Positions 62,421-64,000 of a stretch of DNA of 64,000 nt are shown piece after piece. Position 1 is the stretch's first letter. Each line of letters opens with the position of its first letter. The notes under the pieces are model-generated. The model saw only the letters and a list, made by a program, of their open reading frames with translations, made no database searches and was not told the origin of the DNA. The DNA is from Glandiceps talaboti. Taxonomy: Eukaryota; Hemichordata; Enteropneusta; Spengelidae. The DNA is taken from positions 6,848,501-6,912,500 of the forward strand of contig NC_135553.1 in NCBI RefSeq assembly GCF_964340395.1, given 5' to 3'. The translations under genes and the position numbers were made by a program.

Positions 62421-64000
62421 CTCATTTCAAACTTGGAATGAATAGAAGTACATTTTATATGAGGGAATGTATCTAACATTATAACATTTAGGAAACACAT
62501 GTTGATACATTGCAGTTACATCTAGTGTGTCCTTGAAACTTGTACCTGCAGCTTATATGATTGTATTTCTCAATACTAATTTTACCTACAAGACTGATTC
62601 ATACTATTATCTGTTTACCTTGTAATTAGATATGTCTCCTCCTGCCTTTGCAAACTATTACACGAAACTGGCTTCTGAAACCAAACAACAGATTAATTGG
62701 TTGGAGTCACTCGATTCTAGATGATTTAGTTGACAAAGATGAAGATAGATACAAGATTAGAGATGAACACACATCCTTAAAAATTTGAAGCTTCCTTTTA
62801 ATGGGATATCAATGTGTGGTAATCTGTCTAGGTGTGAGCCATCGTCAGTTAACTTAGACCACTGCAAATTAGCTCGGCTTTGTGTAAGAACGCAGAAAAT
62901 TAGAGTTTAATGTGTTTAGAATCCAAACACTGAGATATTGATCTTCATTTCACGCTACATGAACATGCTTGTCCTCTCTCATCTCTTTCATCAATTTCTA
63001 CTCCCCACAGGAATGTTCTCATCTCTATCACCTGTGGTCGTCATGACACTGCTGCTCCTCATCAGTTGATTCTGTAAATCAGATTTCACCTTGTAATTTG
63101 CAGGCTTCAGTGATCTTTGATCATAATTTATGCACCATTGTTTGTTTAATCTACAGACTTCACCAAAGTTTGATTATGATTTACAGGGTATTGTTTGGTG
63201 TAAAGTAACCATGACTACGCTCTGTATTCATCTGTCTATTGAAAGTGTTGTACAAATTGGAAGATGCCAAACTTCCATTGCGTAAAAATGTCCAAAGAAA
63301 ATCTTTGAATGGAACAGAGACGTTCAATTGCCATCTGACATCACTTTCAAACAAAACAGAATATTTGTATCTCATATTTTATTTTGAGATTATAAAACTA
63401 AATATATTTATCATGATTTTAACTCAATGCTGTTAGAGAGATTGGAAGACTTCATAATTGGCAAAATATAAAGATGTATTCTTTATTACATTTACAAGGT
63501 CAGAGAGCTAATGGCAGACTGTGCAATTTCCATGTGGAAATTAAGTGCCATTTGAATAAGTGTTCAAGGCCAGATAACCTAGTAAATCATAGAGGATGTA
63601 CGAAATCTGAAAAATTTCCAAAATTCTGTAACTTTGCATGTCGCAGCCTCAGTATCACATAAAATAAACATAGTCACTACTTGGATCATACAGCTAAGAT
63701 GTGATAGAAATGGCACATGTGAAAATACTTACATAAAACTTTGATTAAACTACTCTAATATACTGTTAATGTTGATGCATGCCTTCTATGACATTACAGT
63801 TTGTGTTCCTGCAATGGTAGAACTGTTGATTGCATAGTATGGGAGTTCTATATACATTTTGATAAATTACATCATTGATCATGTACATTCTAATGCCAGG
63901 TTTGAGTTCAGTCATTTGCATATTATCCTACTAATACCTTCAAGTAAAATCCTTGGTGTAACCCATTAAATCTGATATGAAAACCAGTTACCACATGCAT

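Larger units (their letters stand above)
23511..64000. other. 40-kb region without recognisable protein-coding exons
   Basis: I read all listed open frames here against splice context and known family motifs and recognised none apart from a LINE tail. The region is AT-rich and filled with microsatellites, decayed tandem arrays and short inverted-repeat elements, which are listed separately. Stretches not listed (for example 25800-27690, 30190-32080, 47600-48800, 57960-59550 and 62430-64000) show nothing I can name. Confidence 0.6.

Overview
The window is eukaryotic and looks like the genome of a bilaterian, probably aquatic, invertebrate. It is AT-rich and intron-containing, with clean GT-AG junctions, very abundant microsatellites, minisatellites and short inverted-repeat transposons, and low gene density. 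A decayed 18S rRNA fragment (36805-37075) is of animal nuclear type; its wording leans slightly towards lophotrochozoans, but I would not name a species.

Three protein-coding genes can be reconstructed exon by exon, all in the first 23 kb. Two are paralogues arranged tail to tail: gene A (+, 1060-5649, 6 exons, 520 aa) and gene B (-, 12654-8687, 6 exons, 533 aa). They share every intron position and phase (1,1,2,0,1). Each encodes a predicted type II membrane protein with an FkbM-type methyltransferase domain, followed by a C-terminal domain that I read as a catalytically dead NodB/polysaccharide-deacetylase-like fold. Exons 2 and 5 are almost identical between the copies, while exons 1, 4 and 6 have diverged. 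The third gene is gamma-glutamyl hydrolase (GGH; -, 22824-17211, 8 exons, 321 aa), complete and apparently intact, with introns that host several repeats.

From about 23.5 kb to the end (40 kb) I find no conserved coding exon. A possible non-coding first exon with a good splice donor at 23510/23511 lies divergent to GGH, so this stretch could be a very long first intron or simply intergenic. It holds two transposon families with target-site duplications: a TTAA-flanked palindromic element with three copies (27.7, 41.1 and 51.5 kb), and a 9-bp-TSD element with one copy here (32.8 kb) and one in a GGH intron (21.0 kb). It also holds a LINE tail, two dispersed-repeat pairs (29.6/36.4 and 46.1/55.1 kb), several foldback palindromes, many decayed tandem arrays and the 18S rRNA relic.

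The two paralogues probably act in the Golgi or ER lumen on glycans or glycoconjugates, by analogy with other FkbM proteins; this is inference. GGH acts in lysosomal and secreted folate turnover and has no evident functional link to them.
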